NCBI GenBank assembly: GCA_003505715.1
Contig: DNXU01000020.1
Coordinates: 1-18,395, forward strand
DNA: 18,395 nt
From: Cyanobacteria bacterium UBA8803
Lineage (GTDB): Bacteria; Cyanobacteriota; Cyanobacteriia; Cyanobacteriales; Coleofasciculaceae
Reading direction: 5' to 3'
Every line of letters starts with the position of its first letter. Position 1 is the stretch's first letter. The position numbers and the translations under genes are program-made. Positions 1 to 7,980 of the stretch are shown here, piece by piece. The notes below the pieces were generated by a model. That model did not search any database. It saw only the letters and a program-made list of their open reading frames with translations, and had not been told where the DNA came from.

Positions 1-49
1 AGGATTTGAGGAAGTAGTGATTCCGAACCCAATGCGTGCCGCTTGCCTA

Positions 50-63
50 TAGGGTATACCCTA
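50..63. promoter_or_regulatory. 14-bp perfect palindrome upstream of grpE
   Basis: TAGGGTATACCCTA is a perfect palindrome about 95 bp before the grpE start. A looser pair, AACCCAAT (26-33) and ATTGGGTT (80-87), surrounds it symmetrically. It could bind a dimeric regulator of the grpE-dnaK genes. It does not resemble CIRCE, the HrcA operator of many heat-shock operons, and no CIRCE is visible in positions 1-158. No convincing -35/-10 pair was identified. Its function is inferred only from symmetry and position. Confidence 0.3.
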
Positions 64-158
64 AAACAGATTGCCAAAAATTGGGTTGTTATGGGAATTG
101 AAGGATACACATACGAGATCGCAATTATTAGCAGTATCTCAACTGGAATGAGCAGATC

Positions 159-947
159 ATGAGCGACGACGAAAAGCAGCCAGATAATACTTTGCAGCAG
201 ACAGAGGAGCCGATGGCGGTTAATCAAGACAACACTAGTGGCATAGAATCGGCAGCCACAGATGAAGATTTGAGTGCAACAGCTGATTTAGAGTCGTCCC
301 TGAAGTCAGATGAACTAACTGCTGAAGGGTCAGCACCAGAAGTGGCGACTGATGAAGGGGATATGTCGGAGGTCGAGCCAGTCGAATCAGCTACCGAGGG
401 ATCATCAGCAGAGGCTGATTTAGAAACCCTGAAAATCTTGCAACAGGAGAATCAGGTTCTGAAAGCTCAATTAGAAGAGCAGAATCAAAAATTCATGCGG
501 ATGGTAGCAGACTTTGAGAATTTCCGCAAGCGTACTGGCAAAGAAAAAGAGGACTTGGAACATCAAGTTAAGCGAAATACTCTGAGCGAATTGCTGCCAG
601 TGGTCGATAACTTTGAACGGGCGCGATCGCAAATCAAGCCTCAAACCGATGGAGAAATGTCCATCCACAAAAGTTATCAGGGGGTTTACAAGCAACTAGT
701 AGACTGTCTGAAGCGCATTGGTGTGTCTCCCATGCGCCCAGAAGGGACAGAATTTGACCCCAATCTCCACGAAGCTGTGATGCGAGAGGCAACGGATGAA
801 TATTCCGAAGGGGTAGTCATAGAACAGCTAATGCGGGGGTACTTCTTGGGCGATCGGGTGCTGCGCCATGCGATGGTTAAAGTTGCTGCAGCTCCTGTGC
901 CCGTGGTAACCTCAGAGGATGGCACTCCCGAAGCCTTGGATAGTTAA
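159..947 (+). CDS. grpE: GrpE, nucleotide exchange factor for DnaK
   Basis: The protein has 262 residues. GrpE is a cytosolic dimer that releases ADP from DnaK and so resets the chaperone cycle. The first 85 or so residues are acidic, Ser/Thr/Glu-rich and probably disordered, and they account for the extra length over the roughly 200 residues of enterobacterial GrpE. A long coiled coil follows (about 88-150), containing the typical DFENFRKR stretch and then [11 protein letters not shown]. The C-terminal beta domain carries the family signature around 219-245 ([20 protein letters not shown]). The start is the first ATG in frame. dnaK follows after a 152-bp gap on the same strand, as expected for its partner. 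That gap has no obvious terminator, so co-transcription is plausible. Confidence 0.97.
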   Translation: MSDDEKQPDNTLQQTEEPMAVNQDNTSGIESAATDEDLSATADLESSLKSDELTAEGSAPEVATDEGDMSEVEPVESATEGSSAEADLETLKILQQENQVLKAQLEEQNQKFMRMVADFENFRKRTGKEKEDLEHQVKRNTLSELLPVVDNFERARSQIKPQTDGEMSIHKSYQGVYKQLVDCLKRIGVSPMRPEGTEFDPNLHEAVMREATDEYSEGVVIEQLMRGYFLGDRVLRHAMVKVAAAPVPVVTSEDGTPEALDS

Positions 948-1099
948 GCGGAAGAGCTAATTAACCGTTTTTGGGCAGGTGCATCTAAAATTAACGACTA
1001 AGTTAGTACAAGGAAAAAGTTGAGCCAGGATAAAGTCGGTTTCGGCGACTGGTTCAACTACAATTCAGAAAACTTTACATATCTTTAGGCCAAAGCGCT

Positions 1100-3070
1100 A
1101 TGGGAAAAGTCATTGGCATCGACCTCGGCACAACCAATAGTTGCGTTGCTGTTTTGGAAGGGGGTCAGCCCATCGTCATTTCCAACTCGGAAGGCGGACG
1201 TACTACGCCGAGTATGGTGGGATTTGGCAAGGCAAGCGAGCGCTTGGTAGGTCAATTAGCAAAGCGGCAAGCAGTGACCAACGCCGAAAATACGGTATAC
1301 AGTATTAAGCGCTTTATCGGGCGGCGGTGGGATGACACGGTGGAGGAGCGATCGCGAGTTCCTTATAACTGTGTCAAAGGTCGTGACGATACCGTTGATG
1401 TCCAAATTCGCGGTAAGGCCTACACCCCCCAAGAAATCTCCGCTATGATCCTGCAAAAGCTTAAAGCTGATGCGGAAAACTTTCTCGGCGAACCCGTAGA
1501 GCAAGCCGTGATCACGGTGCCAGCCTACTTTACTGACGCCCAAAGGCAAGCCACGAAAGATGCGGGGACGATTGCGGGTTTGGAAGTCCTGCGTATTATC
1601 AACGAGCCAACAGCAGCAGCCCTAGCCTACGGTCTCGATAAACAAGACCAAGAACAGCAAATTCTAGTATTTGACTTAGGAGGCGGCACCTTTGATGTCT
1701 CGGTTCTCCAACTGGGGGATGGCGTTTTTGAAGTCAAGGCCACATCGGGTAACAATCACCTAGGCGGCGACGACTTCGATAACGTCATCGTGCGCTGGAT
1801 GATTGAAAACTTCAAAGAAACCGAAGGCATTGACCTGGGAGCCGATAAGATGGCTCTACAGCGGTTGCGAGAAGCAGCGGAAAAAGCCAAAATTGAACTC
1901 TCCAGTATGGGTAATACCTCGATCAACCTGCCATTCATCACGGCAGATGAGACAGGACCCAAACACTTAGAGACGGAATTGACCCGATCCAAGTTTGAAG
2001 AACTCGCCAGCGCCCTCATAGAAGGAACCATTGAACCAGTCAAACAGGCACTCAAGGACTGCGACCTGAAGCCAGATCATATCGACCGGATTCTGCTCGT
2101 CGGTGGTTCGACCCGCATCCCCGCCGTTCAGACAGCGATTAGCAGGTTTTTTGGTGGTCGGGCACCCGATAAGTCTGTTAACCCAGATGAAGCAGTAGCC
2201 TTAGGAGCTGCCATTCAGGGGGGTGTCTTGGGTGGTGAAGTCGAGGACTTGCTGCTGCTAGACGTAACACCCCTATCCCTAGGCATTGAAACCTTAGGAG
2301 AAGTATTCACCAAGATCATCGAGCGTAATACTACTATCCCCACCAGTAAGTCCCAAGTATTTTCTACCGCGACAGATGGACAGACCTCGGTGGAAATACA
2401 CGTATTACAGGGCGAGCGAGCGATGGCGAGAGATAACAAGAGCTTGGGGAAGTTTCTGCTCACCGGCATTCCCCCAGCCCCTCGTGGTGTACCTCAAATT
2501 GAAGTGTCCTTTGATATTGATGTCAACGGCATTCTCAATGTATCAGCCGCCGATAAAGGAACAGGTCGAGAGCAGAGCATCCGCATTACTAACACGGGAG
2601 GACTAAGTGCTACAGAAGTGGAAAGGATGCGGCAAGAAGCCGAAAAATATGCCGAAGAAGACCGTCGCCGTATCCAGTTGGTTGAACTCAGAAATCAAGC
2701 CGATAGCCTCTTCTACAGCTATGAATCGACCTTAAACGATAACCCAGACTTAGTGCGTGCGGATCTCAAAGATCAGGGAGATGAGAAAAAGAAACAGTTG
2801 CAAGCTGCACTCAACAATCCAACCATTGGGGTTGAGGAAGTGAAACAACGTCTTGAAGACTTCCAGCAAACCCTGTTTGCTATCGGTGCGGCTGTTTATC
2901 AGCAAGCCTCACCTGGGCTAGATGCTGATGAGGTTACAGATGCAGCTGAGGATGTGTCCTCAACGATCGAATTTAGCGAACCGTCTGAGTCAACAGTAGG
3001 AGATGGGGATGACTTGATTTTAAATTTTGACGATGAAACGGTTACAGCTGATTATGAGACAGTTGACTAG
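1100..3070 (+). CDS. dnaK: DnaK (Hsp70) chaperone, DnaK2-like
   Basis: The protein has 656 residues, full length for Hsp70. DnaK binds exposed hydrophobic peptides in an ATP-dependent cycle driven by DnaJ and GrpE. The actin-like ATPase domain shows IDLGTTNS (6-13), [10 protein letters not shown] (about 192) and [10 protein letters not shown] (about 332). The interdomain linker with [13 protein letters not shown] lies near 384, followed by the beta-sandwich substrate domain and the helical lid. The C-terminal tail is acidic ([10 protein letters not shown]). Cyanobacteria usually carry several DnaK paralogs. The canonical N-terminus, normal length and grpE/dnaJ neighbours suggest the main housekeeping copy (DnaK2 type), though paralog assignment needs a phylogeny. 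The start ATG at 1100 gives the conserved [10 protein letters not shown] beginning. Confidence 0.98.
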   Translation: MGKVIGIDLGTTNSCVAVLEGGQPIVISNSEGGRTTPSMVGFGKASERLVGQLAKRQAVTNAENTVYSIKRFIGRRWDDTVEERSRVPYNCVKGRDDTVDVQIRGKAYTPQEISAMILQKLKADAENFLGEPVEQAVITVPAYFTDAQRQATKDAGTIAGLEVLRIINEPTAAALAYGLDKQDQEQQILVFDLGGGTFDVSVLQLGDGVFEVKATSGNNHLGGDDFDNVIVRWMIENFKETEGIDLGADKMALQRLREAAEKAKIELSSMGNTSINLPFITADETGPKHLETELTRSKFEELASALIEGTIEPVKQALKDCDLKPDHIDRILLVGGSTRIPAVQTAISRFFGGRAPDKSVNPDEAVALGAAIQGGVLGGEVEDLLLLDVTPLSLGIETLGEVFTKIIERNTTIPTSKSQVFSTATDGQTSVEIHVLQGERAMARDNKSLGKFLLTGIPPAPRGVPQIEVSFDIDVNGILNVSAADKGTGREQSIRITNTGGLSATEVERMRQEAEKYAEEDRRRIQLVELRNQADSLFYSYESTLNDNPDLVRADLKDQGDEKKKQLQAALNNPTIGVEEVKQRLEDFQQTLFAIGAAVYQQASPGLDADEVTDAAEDVSSTIEFSEPSESTVGDGDDLILNFDDETVTADYETVD

Positions 3071-3112
3071 AAAGGAGGCAATAGGGACGGAGAATTTATC
3101 CAATTTCCAGCT

Positions 3113-3136
3113 CCCCATTCCCCATTCCCCATTCCC
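3113..3136. repeat. Heptamer tandem repeat (CCCCATT)x3
   Basis: Three perfect head-to-tail copies of CCCCATT followed by CCC lie 43 bp after the dnaK stop codon, in the dnaK-dnaJ spacer. This is a cyanobacterial short tandemly repeated sequence (STRR type) of period 7. No hairpin or T-run is associated with it. Confidence 0.85.
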
Positions 3137-3289
3137 TAAAAGAATAGGTAGCAACTAACGTGTATTTTGATCGACAATGGATAGATGTACAGGTGAATCG
3201 GGAAGAAGCAACTAGTTGCGTACATCCCCTAGCCTGAGCAGACAAACAACCCACCCCCATTGAATAAATTAAATTCAGAGCAGCGCTCT

Positions 3290-4417
3290 ATGCCTGACTA
3301 CTATGACATTCTTGGTGTCTCTCGCGACGCTGATAAAGAGGAAATGAAGCGTGCTTACCGTCGCCTTGCCCGGAAGTACCACCCAGACGTGAACAAGGAA
3401 CCAGGGGCAGAAGAACGCTTTAAAGAAATTAATCGAGCTTACGAAATCCTATCGGAACCAGAAACTAGGGCACGATATGACCGCTTTGGGGAAGCGGGTG
3501 TAGCATCGGGTGCAGGAGCAGGCTACCCAGATTTTGGGGATGTGGGCTTTGCCGATATTTTTGAAAGCTTCTTCAGCGGCTTCGCTGGTGGGATGGGGGG
3601 GGCGCGAACGACAACCCGATCCCGCGGTCCAGTTCGAGGTGATGACCTGCGTCTCGATTTAAAACTGGAATTCCGGGAAGCCGTATTTGGCGGTGAAAAG
3701 GAAATTAGAATTCCCCATCTGGAAACCTGTACGGTTTGTAACGGCCTCGGTGCTAAAGCGGGGACTAGACCTCGCACCTGCTCGATGTGTAGCGGTACTG
3801 GTCAAGTGCGTCGCGCTACCCGAACCCCGTTTGGTAGTTTTACCCAAGTCTCGGTCTGTCCCACTTGTAACGGTGAGGGACAGGTTATTGAAGACAAGTG
3901 TGAAGGGTGTGGCGGCGCAGGTCGCAAACAAGAAACCAAAAAGCTGAAAATTACCATTCCACCCGGAGTGGATAATGGAACGAGGCTGCGGGTTTCTAAA
4001 GAGGGAGACGCGGGATTGCGCAGTGGGCCACCAGGAGACTTGTACGTCTATTTATTTGTTGAGGAAGACGAGGAGTTTCAGCGGGATGGGATTAACGTCC
4101 TGTCAGATCTGAAAATCAGCTATTTGCAAGCTATTTTGGGATGCCGTCTGGAAATCAATACGGTGGATGGCCCGGTAGAGTTAAAAATTCCTCCCGGCAC
4201 CCAGCCTAATACCGTGTTGACCTTGGAAAATCACGGTGTACCCAAACTGGGGAATCCAGTGAGTCGCGGGGATCATCTTATTACTGTGGCGATTGAAATC
4301 CCCACTCGCCTCAGTCCTGAAGAACGAGAACTGCTGGAGAAGCTGGCAAAACTGAGAGGCGATCGCACTGGCAAAGGTGGTCTAGAAGACTTCTTAGGAG
4401 GTCTGTTTCGCGGATGA
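3290..4417 (+). CDS. dnaJ: DnaJ (Hsp40) co-chaperone, type I
   Basis: With the start at 3290 the protein has 375 residues, the usual length. DnaJ delivers unfolded clients to DnaK and stimulates its ATPase. The J domain (2-70) carries the essential HPD at 31-33. A Gly/Phe-rich linker follows (about 75-125). Four CxxCxGxG zinc repeats lie at about 147-212 ([32 protein letters not shown]), then the C-terminal client-binding domains. An in-frame TTG at 3260 would add ten residues ([13 protein letters not shown]) before the canonical [10 protein letters not shown] start. ATG 3290 is preferred because the family begins there, although no strong Shine-Dalgarno is seen before either. The stop codon overlaps the next start (ATGA), indicating translational coupling. 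Confidence 0.96.
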   Translation: MPDYYDILGVSRDADKEEMKRAYRRLARKYHPDVNKEPGAEERFKEINRAYEILSEPETRARYDRFGEAGVASGAGAGYPDFGDVGFADIFESFFSGFAGGMGGARTTTRSRGPVRGDDLRLDLKLEFREAVFGGEKEIRIPHLETCTVCNGLGAKAGTRPRTCSMCSGTGQVRRATRTPFGSFTQVSVCPTCNGEGQVIEDKCEGCGGAGRKQETKKLKITIPPGVDNGTRLRVSKEGDAGLRSGPPGDLYVYLFVEEDEEFQRDGINVLSDLKISYLQAILGCRLEINTVDGPVELKIPPGTQPNTVLTLENHGVPKLGNPVSRGDHLITVAIEIPTRLSPEERELLEKLAKLRGDRTGKGGLEDFLGGLFRG

Positions 4418-4683
4418 GTAACTCAGCTCTACCAACAGTTAATCAGACCCCTGATGCTCAGCTGGATTTACGTGGCACCCCTTGCCCGATCAACTTCGTG
4501 CGCACCAAACTTCGCTTGCAGCAAATGACTCCCGGAGCCTTATTAGAAGTGTGGCTCGATCCCGGAGAACCCATTGAGCAGGTGCCGGATAGTTTGGCGA
4601 TGGAAGGCTATCCCATTGAGGCGGTGGAAGATCGTACTCACTACTTCGCCCTTAAGGTGCGGCGTCCCCTAACCTCTTCATGA
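4414..4683 (+). CDS. TusA/SirA-family sulfur carrier-like protein
   Basis: The protein has 89 residues. TusA-family proteins carry a persulfide on a conserved Cys-Pro cysteine in sulfur relay, for example tRNA thiolation or cofactor synthesis. The motif [15 protein letters not shown] (about 19-33) is the family signature, with the cysteine followed by Pro. The rest fits the small two-layer fold: a long helix ([10 protein letters not shown]), strand [10 protein letters not shown], then a second helix and a final strand. It overlaps dnaJ upstream and rsgA downstream by 4 nt each (ATGA both times), so it is almost certainly translated from the same message. The specific sulfur acceptor in this organism cannot be read from sequence. 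The placement between a chaperone and a ribosome-maturation GTPase suggests housekeeping use. Confidence 0.88.
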   Translation: MSNSALPTVNQTPDAQLDLRGTPCPINFVRTKLRLQQMTPGALLEVWLDPGEPIEQVPDSLAMEGYPIEAVEDRTHYFALKVRRPLTSS

Positions 4684-5783
4684 GTGGGGAACGCTCTGAC
4701 AAGGAACTGTCAGAATTGTCCGCACCGTTACTGGGGACAGTTCTGGCAGTACAGGCGAATTTCTACCAAGTTCGGTTAGATTCAGTTGTTCTAGAAGCAG
4801 CAACACCCCCCACCACACACTCGACTCTCCTATGCACCCGCCGCACCCGCCTGAAAAAAATTGGTCAGCGGGTGATGGTGGGCGATCGCGTTTTCATTGA
4901 AGAACCCGACTGGACGGGAGGACGAGGGGCGATCGCGGAGGTTTTACCCCGCCAAACTCACCTAGATCGTCCCCCCATCGCCAATGCCGATCAGATCCTC
5001 GTTGTCTTTGCTTTAGCAGAACCAGCTTTGGATGCCTACCAACTAAGTCGGTTTTTAGTTAAGGCAGAATCTACTGGCTTAAGTGTCGGTTTGTGCCTCA
5101 ATAAAAGCGATTTAGTTACCCAAGAGCAACAGCAACACTGGCAGCAACGTATGGCAGAGTGGGGTTATCAAGCTATATTTATCAGCGTCTACAAGAACAT
5201 TGGTTTAGAAAAACTCAGCGACCAGTTGAACCACAAAATCACAGTACTAGCGGGTCTTTCTGGTGTGGGCAAATCCAGTCTCATCAATCAACTAGCGCCT
5301 GAGGCTAACCTGCGAGTAGGAGAAGTCAGCGGTAAACTAGGGCGCGGACGCCATACCACCCGACATGTAGAACTGTTTGAATTGCCTCAAGGGGGGTTGT
5401 TAGCAGATACCCCTGGCTTCAATCAACCCGACTTGGATTGCGATCCAGTAGATTTAGTTCATTACTTCCCAGAAGCAAGGCAGCGCTTAGGAGTAGCCAG
5501 CTGTCAATTTAGTAATTGCCTGCATCGGGATGAACCCAACTGTGCAGTGCGCGGAGATTGGGAACGCTACGAGCATTATCTAGATTTTTTAGAAGAAGCG
5601 ATCGCACGGCAAGACTGGTTGAACCAACAAGCCGATCCCGAATCAACCCTGAAGGCTAAAACGAAAGGTAAAGGGCAAACTCATTACGAACCGAAGTTGG
5701 AAAGTAAGAAATACCGCCGCCGTTCCCGCCGGACTCAACAGCAGGAACTCGCGGAACTGTATGAGGAAGCGGAAGATTTTTAG
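4680..5783 (+). CDS. rsgA: RsgA, circularly permuted GTPase for 30S maturation
   Basis: The protein has 367 residues. RsgA (YjeQ/EngC) binds immature 30S subunits and uses GTP hydrolysis to check or release late assembly factors. An N-terminal OB fold (about 15-90) precedes a GTPase domain whose motifs occur in permuted order: NKSD (G4, about 141) first, then GLSGVGKSS (G1, about 192-200), RHTTRH (G2) and DTPGF (G3, about 243). The C-terminal zinc motif near 275-288 has C, C, H, C with spacing C-x4-C-x-H-x5-C, the arrangement seen in E. coli YjeQ. The C-terminal tail is basic then acidic (KYRRRSRRTQ...EEAEDF). The start codon overlaps the previous gene's stop, so it is the last gene of the coupled dnaJ-tusA-rsgA set. 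Confidence 0.95.
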   Translation: MSGERSDKELSELSAPLLGTVLAVQANFYQVRLDSVVLEAATPPTTHSTLLCTRRTRLKKIGQRVMVGDRVFIEEPDWTGGRGAIAEVLPRQTHLDRPPIANADQILVVFALAEPALDAYQLSRFLVKAESTGLSVGLCLNKSDLVTQEQQQHWQQRMAEWGYQAIFISVYKNIGLEKLSDQLNHKITVLAGLSGVGKSSLINQLAPEANLRVGEVSGKLGRGRHTTRHVELFELPQGGLLADTPGFNQPDLDCDPVDLVHYFPEARQRLGVASCQFSNCLHRDEPNCAVRGDWERYEHYLDFLEEAIARQDWLNQQADPESTLKAKTKGKGQTHYEPKLESKKYRRRSRRTQQQELAELYEEAEDF

Positions 5784-5892
5784 GGTTAAATGAGAATAAT
5801 CCCGATCAAGTTAATCCTGTTGCTTTTTTTGCAAAAACTTTTACTAGAATATTTCAGGATTAGTTCAATAGGCTGAGGCCAGCCGGATCAAA

Positions 5893-6105
5893 ATGATAAT
5901 CAGTGCTATAGACAGGGTGGACAATTACGATTTGGGTTCTAACTCAAATAACAACCAAGAACTCGTGCAGCTAGATAGACAGTTTTGGGATGCAGTTGGG
6001 CAAATGAGCCAAGCTGAGCGCTTGGTATTGCGAGATCATCTACTACAAATGTATAAGGTTTCAAGCGTAGCTGTCTCTCGAACTATAAGCTGCTCTAATG
6101 GATAA
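5893..6105 (+). CDS. Small orphan protein, 70 residues
   Basis: I do not recognise this protein. The first 22 residues are Asn/Ser-rich. The middle (about 26-53, starting LVQLDRQFWDAVGQMSQAER) looks like one or two amphipathic helices, and the tail is short and Ser-rich. There is no signal peptide, membrane segment or Cys motif. The start ATG at 5893 has no clear Shine-Dalgarno (aggcc/ggatc upstream). It stands alone, 109 bp after rsgA and followed by a strong hairpin (6148-6180). The helix-like composition favours a genuine small gene, but a chance reading frame cannot be excluded. Confidence 0.5.
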   Translation: MIISAIDRVDNYDLGSNSNNNQELVQLDRQFWDAVGQMSQAERLVLRDHLLQMYKVSSVAVSRTISCSNG

Positions 6106-6147
6106 AATCAAAAAGGAATATTAGGGGTGAAGAACTCACCGAGACTG

Positions 6148-6180
6148 AGAAACCCGACTTCTTGAAGAAGTCGGGTTTCT
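6148..6180. repeat. Perfect 15-bp hairpin (AGAAACCCGACTTCT), possible terminator
   Basis: Arms 6148-6162 and 6166-6180 are perfect inverted repeats around a 3-nt loop. The stem is symmetric, so it folds in RNA from either strand. No T-run follows on the + strand (next bases ggcgctttag), so it is not a textbook intrinsic terminator. The AAACCCGACTTCTT core matches a repeat family I know as common in filamentous cyanobacterial genomes (from memory, not searched). It lies 43 bp after the 5893 gene and about 160 bp before the EYE block, so it could separate the two transcripts. Confidence 0.8.
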
Positions 6181-6213
6181 GGCGCTTTAGGAGGTCTTAA
6201 ATTTATCCCTGTC

Positions 6214-6264
6214 CCTCAAATGAGTGACACTCAAACGAGCTACCTCAAATGAGTGTCACTCAAA
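6214..6264. promoter_or_regulatory. Two direct copies of palindrome TGAGTGnCACTCA
   Basis: A 22-nt element (CCTCAAATGAGTGACACTCAAA) occurs at 6214-6235 and again at 6243-6264 with one difference. The difference falls exactly at the central base of a perfect 13-bp palindrome, TGAGTG-A-CACTCA (6221-6233) and TGAGTG-T-CACTCA (6250-6262). The centres are 29 bp apart. Paired palindromes 80-125 bp before the first gene of the accessory block look like operator half-sites for a dimeric regulator acting on 6344 onward. No clear -35/-10 was identified nearby, and the regulator is unknown. Confidence 0.5.
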
Positions 6265-6343
6265 AAAGCGACTGGTAAGCCATTTGCAACAGCGGTTATA
6301 CCTGGGAGATAACTTCACAAAAACTTCATCAAGGAGTTAGATC

Positions 6344-7399
6344 ATGTGGGACGGAGAAACCATGCAGCAAGAATTCGAGGATGAATTTGAATCCGAATTC
6401 GAGAGTGGACAGCAACAGGAATATGAAGGGGAATATGAAGGAGAAGAATTCCTCGGCGATGTCCTCAAAGGCGTAGGTGGCGCTCTCGGTTTGTTTGAAG
6501 GGGAAGGCGAATACGAGTACGAATACGAGGACGAAAGTGAAGCTTTCTTCAAGAAACTAAAGGGAATTGCTAGTAAATTAGCGCCTGTTCTCAAAAAAGT
6601 TGCACCCATTGCCGCTAAAGCTGTAGGAACCGCAATTGGTGGCCCAGGAGTCGGACAGGCACTGGGTTCTCTAGCAGGACAACTTGCTCGTGAAGGCGAA
6701 TTCGAGTATGAATTTGAGAGCGAATATGAATACGAAAGTGAGTACGAAGCAACAGCAACGCCACAACCAGAAGCGTTAGCCGAAGCTTTAGCAGCTATCG
6801 CTAGTCAAGTGCAAAGTGAAGCCGAAGCTGAAGCTTATACAGGTGCTTTTACCGCTCGAATTATTCCGATTAAAACGGCTTCAATGGCTCGTATTTCCCC
6901 CAAAGTTGTTAAAGGTGCAGCGACTTTAACTCGGACATTACGGAAGCATCCGGCAACTCGTCCGCTGGTAAAAACTGTACCAACAATTGTGGCTCGAACG
7001 GGTCAGAAATTGGCAAAACAAGCCGCTCAAGGAAAGCCTGTTACCCCGACTACAGCCGCAAAAGTGATGGCTGGGGAAACCAAAAAAGTTTTGGGTAATC
7101 CCATGACTTGCGCTAAAGCATTGGTGCGATCGACTGAAGCGGCGAAGAAAGTGGCTAAAGCTGCCCCCAAAAAGCAGTCTGAGTACGAGTACGAAAGTGA
7201 GTGGGAAATCGAACACGCTTGGCCGCCTCCAGCCGGGGTTTCCGAGGAAGACTGGGCAAAATTGACTCATCAACAGCAAGAGAGAGCAAGACGGCGAATC
7301 GAAGGTGACGCAAGAAAAACCTCGAAAGCGACAGTCCCTTCGACTCAAAAACCAAAGCGTAATGGGCGTTCAAATCGCGAGTTGTACGAACTTTACTAA
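6344..7399 (+). CDS. EYE-A: Glu-Tyr/Phe repeat modular protein
   Basis: I do not recognise this 351-residue protein. It alternates two kinds of segment. Acidic-aromatic tracts (EFE/EYE) lie at about 10-35, 52-66, 117-135 and 279-290. Between them are a Gly-rich amphipathic piece (LGDVLKGVGGALGLF, 37-51) and a long cationic Ala/Lys/Gly-rich piece (68-116, with KLAPVLKKVAPIAAKAVG). A basic helical domain at about 143-265 is shared with the proteins at 7981 and 13602 (motifs HPATRPLVKTVPTI and GKPVTPTTA, then LGNP). The C-terminus is strongly basic (ERARRRIEGD, KPKRNGRSNR) and ends ELYELY. There is no signal peptide or catalytic motif. AAGGAG at 6331-6336 supports the start at 6344. It is the first gene of the block, behind paired palindromes. 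Confidence 0.9.
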   Translation: MWDGETMQQEFEDEFESEFESGQQQEYEGEYEGEEFLGDVLKGVGGALGLFEGEGEYEYEYEDESEAFFKKLKGIASKLAPVLKKVAPIAAKAVGTAIGGPGVGQALGSLAGQLAREGEFEYEFESEYEYESEYEATATPQPEALAEALAAIASQVQSEAEAEAYTGAFTARIIPIKTASMARISPKVVKGAATLTRTLRKHPATRPLVKTVPTIVARTGQKLAKQAAQGKPVTPTTAAKVMAGETKKVLGNPMTCAKALVRSTEAAKKVAKAAPKKQSEYEYESEWEIEHAWPPPAGVSEEDWAKLTHQQQERARRRIEGDARKTSKATVPSTQKPKRNGRSNRELYELY

Positions 7400-7492
7400 A
7401 TCTGAGTGAGTTTAGTGGTGTTTGTGGCAATGAAACCCAAGGCGCGATCGCAACAAAACGATTTGGCAATTAACAAATAAGGAGAAAGAAAA

Positions 7493-7822
7493 ATGAATCC
7501 AATCTTACTTGGGTTGTGGGGACTTGTGGGATGGTGCGGTACACCCTATCCCGGCTGGTGGCGATTCCCCTCACCACCCCCTCCTCCCGATCCCTTCCGT
7601 TCCATTAATGTGGCGATAATCAAAACAATTGGCACGATTGGGGGTTTAGTTGGTGGTGCAGTTTATACACAAGTCTTTCCCATAGAAGGAACCCTCAATA
7701 GTTTGAATGTTGCACCTACTGCAATTGGTGCTTTAGTCGGCTCGATCTTCCTCAGTGAATTGTATTTACTTAGTACAGGTTTGCGACAAACCCAAGGTTT
7801 AAAAGAGAACCAGAAGGTTTGA
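7493..7822 (+). CDS. Small Pro-rich two-helix membrane protein, holin-like in outline
   Basis: This is an unrecognised 109-residue protein. A hydrophobic, Trp-rich N-terminus (3-23, including LLGLWGLVGW and GWW) leads into a proline run (FPSPPPPPDPF, about 25-35). Two probable membrane helices follow: about 38-62 (INVAIIKTIGTIGGLVGGAV, with closely spaced glycines that allow tight helix packing) and about 73-97 (VAPTAIGALVGSIFLSELYL). The C-terminus is short and charged (GLKENQKV). Small size, two Gly-rich membrane helices and a charged tail recall holins, but no family assignment is possible by eye. AAGGAG at 7479-7484 precedes the ATG. It sits between EYE-A and EYE-B on the same strand, with gaps of 93 and 158 bp, and is the only clear membrane protein of the block. 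Confidence 0.85.
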   Translation: MNPILLGLWGLVGWCGTPYPGWWRFPSPPPPPDPFRSINVAIIKTIGTIGGLVGGAVYTQVFPIEGTLNSLNVAPTAIGALVGSIFLSELYLLSTGLRQTQGLKENQKV

Positions 7823-7862
7823 GGAAAAACACAGATTTTGCACCTTCTCAATAAGTCGAAAA

Positions 7863-7951
7863 ACCTAACCCCCCAGCCCCCTTCCCTGCAAGGGAAGGGG
7901 GAGCCGGAAATCTTACTCCCCTCGCCTTGTAGGAGAGGGGTTGGGGGAGAG
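7863..7951. repeat. G/C-rich palindromic cyanobacterial repeat
   Basis: An inner perfect hairpin has 11-bp arms (CCCCCTTCCCT at 7876-7886 and its complement at 7890-7900) with loop GCA. A second hairpin lies at about 7916-7940 (CCCCTCGCCTTGTAGGAGAGGGG). The ends CCTAACCCCC (7863 on) and GGGGTTGGGGGAGAGG (about 7936-7951) are also roughly complementary, so the whole unit can fold. It is the same style of repeat as 15787-15915. It fills the gap before EYE-B and ends about 30 bp before that gene's ATG. Confidence 0.85.
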
Positions 7952-7980
7952 GTCAAAACCATCAACAATGAGGTAAAAAA

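Noticed and set aside
1..158. CIRCE operator for HrcA
   Set aside because: No TTAGCACTC-N9-GAGTGCTAA or near match was found before grpE.
3260..3289. TTG start adding ten residues to DnaJ
   Set aside because: The family begins at the ATG giving [10 protein letters not shown]. The added residues are not typical and have no Shine-Dalgarno.
6148..6180. Classical intrinsic terminator
   Set aside because: The stem is perfect but no T-run follows, and the sequence looks like a dispersed palindromic repeat. It is kept as a repeat with possible terminator activity.
6337..6609. 90-codon - strand frame rich in Ser, Tyr and Pro
   Set aside because: It is the antisense shadow of the Glu-Tyr tracts of EYE-A (GAGTAC repeats read back as SYS repeats).
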